A DNA stretch of 64,000 nucleotides from a virus. Numbering within the stretch: the stretch's first letter is position 1; each line of letters starts with the position of its first letter. The position numbers and the translations under genes were made by a program. Shown piece by piece: positions 61,436-64,000 of this stretch. Below the pieces are notes generated by a model. The model saw nothing but the letters and a program-made list of their open reading frames with translations. It searched no databases and was not told where the DNA came from. The stretch lies in the IMG/VR virus record IMGVR_UViG_3300050120_000237, positions 1-64,000 of that record. One strand, written 5' to 3'.

Positions 61436-61807
61436 TTAGTTCGGAATGACGACGACCGAGATAATGTCGCCGGACACGCCAGCCTGCAAAGCGCGGGCAA
61501 TGACGGCATTGGTGCTGGTCTTGGTGACCACGGCGCCGGTCGCGGCTTCGGTCTGCAAAGCATCGCCATAGGCGCAGCCGGCAACGCCGACCAAAGCCTT
61601 GGAAACACCACCGATGCCAATGTCCGCAGCGTCGCCATTCGCAGGCGTGTTCTGCAGGATGCCCAGCGCATTTTCGCCGCCGGTCGACGCGAGGTTTACC
61701 GTGAGATTGCCGGACGATTTCACGGCCTTGTACTGGTTGGCGGCAGCGCTGAGATCGGCGCTGGCGTTCAACCAGCCAAGGTGTTGGAGAGGGGAGTCGG
61801 TCGCCAT
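61436..61807 (-). CDS. Capsid decoration protein
   Basis: 123 residues: NQYKAVKSSGNLTVNLASTGGENALGILQNTPANGDAADIGIGGVSKALVGVA and TNAVIARALQAGVSGDIISVVV in short pieces. This is the DUF2190-like / head stabilisation pattern (A.G.L..... A..P.G.....DI...G.. K.), located directly before the capsid gene. Confidence 0.85.
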   Translation of the reverse strand: MATDSPLQHLGWLNASADLSAAANQYKAVKSSGNLTVNLASTGGENALGILQNTPANGDAADIGIGGVSKALVGVAGCAYGDALQTEAATGAVVTKTSTNAVIARALQAGVSGDIISVVVIPN

Positions 61808-61878
61808 TGCAAAAGTCTCCTTTGCGATTTGGCAGGTGGAAAGGCGGTGGCGGACGGAATGCCCGCCACCGGATGCAC

Positions 61879-63150
61879 TTAGTTGGCGGTGGCCAATTCC
61901 GCCTTGTACTTGGCGACCAGCGCCGCATTCTCGCGGGCCTTATAGACGCGCGAGAAAGCCTGCTCGTTGGACAGCGTGGGCTGCGACTTTTTCAGTTCGT
62001 CGCGCTTGGCCATCAGTTCGGCAGTGGCGCTGCCGGCGGTCTTGTCGCCCTGCTTGCCGAACTCGCTGAACACACCGCCCGCATCGGCCTGCGCCTTGAG
62101 GGCCTTGTATTCCTTCAGCAGCGCGTCGCGTGCTTCCGGGGCAGAGCCCTGCATGGCTTTGCGCAGCGTGGGGGCAAATTCCTTGGCGAAGCCATTGGCG
62201 GCGGCAAGGTCTTCGTATTCCTTCACGATGCGGTCTTCGCGGCCCTTTTCGATTTCCGCGCGGTCGCCGCGGCGGCCGTCGTCCATCGACTTGAGAATGG
62301 AGAAGGTGTCGGCGCCGACCTTGGACTTATAGACGACCTGCGAACCATCCAGCGTGCGGAAGGCTTCGCCCGAGGAAATCGCCTTTTCCACGTCGTTGGG
62401 ATTGGGGTCGTCCTTGGGGTCGTCCTTCATTTTCTTGTCGCGCGCGGTCGCGTCGGCCTTCTGAAAGTCGGCGATTTCCGCCGGGTCTTTCATCTTGGCG
62501 AGATACGCAACCTGCGCATCGGACATGGGCGCAACCAGGCCCTTGGCAACGCCATCGCGGGTTTCCAAAGCCTTGAGCATTTCGGCTTCGGTGGCGGTGG
62601 TGGGAAGGCCCAGCGCCTTTTTCAGTGCATCGGACATGAGGTTTTCTCCGTTGCGGGCGCTGCCCGCGAATGTGGCCGCAATGCCTGCGACCAAGGCTTT
62701 GCCAACATTATTGGGCAGGATTTCCCCAATGTAGTCGGCGAACTCTTTCAGGCTCTGTTCAACCATGCCGGCCTTGTCCGTCACGGTGTCGTCTTTGACG
62801 ATGGAAGACAGCGAGTCCTGCAAGGCGCAGGTGCCCTTGTAATAGGCGTCCCAGAACTGCTGCGTGAGTTTTTCCGCGCCCAGCACAGCGTCGAAAAGCT
62901 GCGCGCCATCGGCGTCGTTGTCGGTCAGGCCCAGCCCGCTTTTCTCGATCGCCTCGAACAGCGACTTGCGCAGCACGGTGCCCTGCGTGGTGTCGGCCTT
63001 CACAACGGGCGTGCCGTTTTCGGACCAGACCTGCAAGGCTTTGACGACCGGGCGGCTTTTCATAATCGCCGCCACCGCGTGTTCCTGACACGGGAAATCG
63101 ACCGCAGCGATTTTGTTGACCACAAGGCCATGAATGATGCGCTTAGGCAT
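61879..63150 (-). CDS. Scaffold-like prohead protein
   Basis: 423 residues, mostly charged helix: EAEMLKALETRDGVAKG, AEIADFQKADATARDKKM, RAEIEKGREDRIVKEYEDLAA, DALLKEYKALKAQADAGG. The N-terminus (RIIHGLVVNKIAAVDFPCQEHAVAAIM) is globular and resembles an N-terminal domain I associate with XkdF-linked prohead proteins. It probably builds the inner scaffold and is digested by the protease encoded just upstream (8-base overlap). Confidence 0.8.
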   Translation of the reverse strand: MPKRIIHGLVVNKIAAVDFPCQEHAVAAIMKSRPVVKALQVWSENGTPVVKADTTQGTVLRKSLFEAIEKSGLGLTDNDADGAQLFDAVLGAEKLTQQFWDAYYKGTCALQDSLSSIVKDDTVTDKAGMVEQSLKEFADYIGEILPNNVGKALVAGIAATFAGSARNGENLMSDALKKALGLPTTATEAEMLKALETRDGVAKGLVAPMSDAQVAYLAKMKDPAEIADFQKADATARDKKMKDDPKDDPNPNDVEKAISSGEAFRTLDGSQVVYKSKVGADTFSILKSMDDGRRGDRAEIEKGREDRIVKEYEDLAAANGFAKEFAPTLRKAMQGSAPEARDALLKEYKALKAQADAGGVFSEFGKQGDKTAGSATAELMAKRDELKKSQPTLSNEQAFSRVYKARENAALVAKYKAELATAN

Positions 63151-64000
63151 GTGTCTCGCTCCCTCCGGGCATACGCCAGCCCTCGATTGAAAAGCCCGTC
63201 AGGGTGCCGTCGGCGAACTTTGCCAGCGTGTCCTTGCAGGGTTTGTACCCGACCATCAGGCCGGTGGTGTCGCACTCGATGCCCATTGCCTTGGCAATAT
63301 CGGCGGTCAGCGGGAAAATGAACGGATAGGTGCCAACGTCGGGACCGTCGTGCTGGATATTGCCGGCGCGGTCCTTGGACAATGCGAAGCCCAGACCGCA
63401 ATCAAACATCGCCTTTTCGGTGATGTGTTCCGGCACCAGCTTGCCCTTGTGTTCGCCGTGGTGGTCCACATTCCAGTCGTAGTAATCGGCACCGGCTTTC
63501 TTGGACACGATGGCCCAGCCGAACACCACGCCCGCCGTTTCGTCCACCTTGCAGACCTTGAACTGTTCGGTGGTGGACTCGCGCGCCTTCAAGGCGTTGG
63601 ACACTTCGGTGAGGTCCAGCAGCTTTACCGGGCTGCTTTCCTTGCCGTCCATCCAATCTGCCGCAAGGCGGTGGTGGCCGTCGGCGATGTAGTGCTTGTC
63701 GTTGTGGCGAATGACCACCGGGCGCTTGGCGCTGGTCAGGTCTTTGCCGCGCATGGCTTCGACCTTGGCCGGGTCCACACGGTCCTGCATGGCGTGCAGG
63801 TCTGACAGCTTCACGTCCGCATCCGGCAGGTTCTTGCTGTCGGTCAGGGCGCCGAAAAAGCGCGGAACCTGATCAGGTCGCAGGCTGCCCAGCGAATTGA
63901 CGTCATATAGGAATGGCGTCTTGGCCGTCTTTTCGTCATGCGGGTGCAGGTTGCGCTTCGCCACGGGCGTCTGCCCGATGAAAGCGCGGAAAGACTTCCC
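63143..64000 (-). CDS. Prohead protease (XkdF-like) with ParB-like domain (partial)
   Basis: The frame is open from the right edge (64000); an internal GTG at 63964 is a possible start, but residues before it (KSFRAFIGQTPVAKRN) read as coding. About 63850-63600 encodes a ParB/Srx-like domain (VDPAKVEAMRGKDL, VIRHNDKHYIADGHHRLAADWM). The rest is an XkdF-type protease domain (FKVCKVDETAGVVFGWAIVS, DHHGEHKGKLVPEHITEKAM, YKPCKDTLAKFADGTLTGFSIEGW). It should mature the capsid. It may be the C-terminal part of a longer head morphogenesis protein. Confidence 0.82.
   Translation of the reverse strand, partial: GKSFRAFIGQTPVAKRNLHPHDEKTAKTPFLYDVNSLGSLRPDQVPRFFGALTDSKNLPDADVKLSDLHAMQDRVDPAKVEAMRGKDLTSAKRPVVIRHNDKHYIADGHHRLAADWMDGKESSPVKLLDLTEVSNALKARESTTEQFKVCKVDETAGVVFGWAIVSKKAGADYYDWNVDHHGEHKGKLVPEHITEKAMFDCGLGFALSKDRAGNIQHDGPDVGTYPFIFPLTADIAKAMGIECDTTGLMVGYKPCKDTLAKFADGTLTGFSIEGWRMPGGSETHA

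Noticed and set aside
1-64000. CRISPR array, insertion sequences or integrase
   Set aside because: No regularly spaced repeats, no transposase or tyrosine/serine recombinase motifs were seen on either strand.

Overview
The window is one continuous stretch of a tailed double-stranded DNA phage genome of siphovirus type: a long tape measure protein, a lambda-like tail tip, no sheath and no integrase seen. GC content is high and genes are packed tightly. The host is probably an alphaproteobacterium. This is inferred from a GcrA-like protein, a MucR-like N-terminal peptide, and a tail block (tape measure, DUF2460, DUF2163, NlpC/P60, tip protein) in the order used by Rhodobacter-type gene transfer agents and related phages. 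The portal gene runs off the left edge and a protease gene runs off the right edge, so the two ends most likely lie close together on a circular or circularly permuted genome.

Layout. (1) 1-4.2 kb, leftward: NusG-like factor, small terminase, large terminase, portal. (2) 4.3-27.9 kb, leftward: about fifty mostly small accessory genes joined by ATGA, GTGA, TGATG or TAATG stop/start overlaps. They include a ParB-DNA methyltransferase fusion, a stand-alone terminase-type nuclease domain, a Dam-like methylase, a third N6-methylase, a miniature C5-methylase, ASCH-like proteins, a DUF1376 replication protein, a GcrA-like protein, a RuvC-like resolvase and many zinc-ribbon mini-proteins. A three-gene rightward cassette with a helix-turn-helix protein sits at 22.2-22.9 kb. 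(3) 28.0-41.1 kb, rightward: early/replication-recombination genes (YqaJ exonuclease, RecT annealing protein, SMC-like ATPase, DnaQ-like exonuclease, HerA-like ATPase, DUF5131 protein, cold-shock protein, two HNH endonucleases). (4) 41.0-64 kb, leftward: protease, scaffold, decoration and major capsid proteins, head-tail connectors, tail tube, frameshifted tail chaperone, tape measure, tail tip, then lysis genes.

Control. The left accessory block and the right early block diverge from a perfect 10-bp inverted repeat at 27979-28004 that contains both TTGACA -35 boxes; the leftward transcript would be leaderless. A second divergent switch lies at 22.18-22.22 kb. Intrinsic terminators lie at about 4.25, 5.24, 40.35 and 41.9 kb. 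A NusG paralogue leads the packaging/structural genes and is a good candidate late-gene antiterminator.

Most unusual items: a tRNA-Leu-like gene embedded in frame inside the HerA-like ATPase gene; a 520-residue, almost acid-free protein built of about 25 repeats of 18 residues; a miniature C5-methyltransferase without its catalytic core whose leader can fold into a pseudoknot covering the ribosome binding site; and a degenerate second copy of a terminase nuclease domain.
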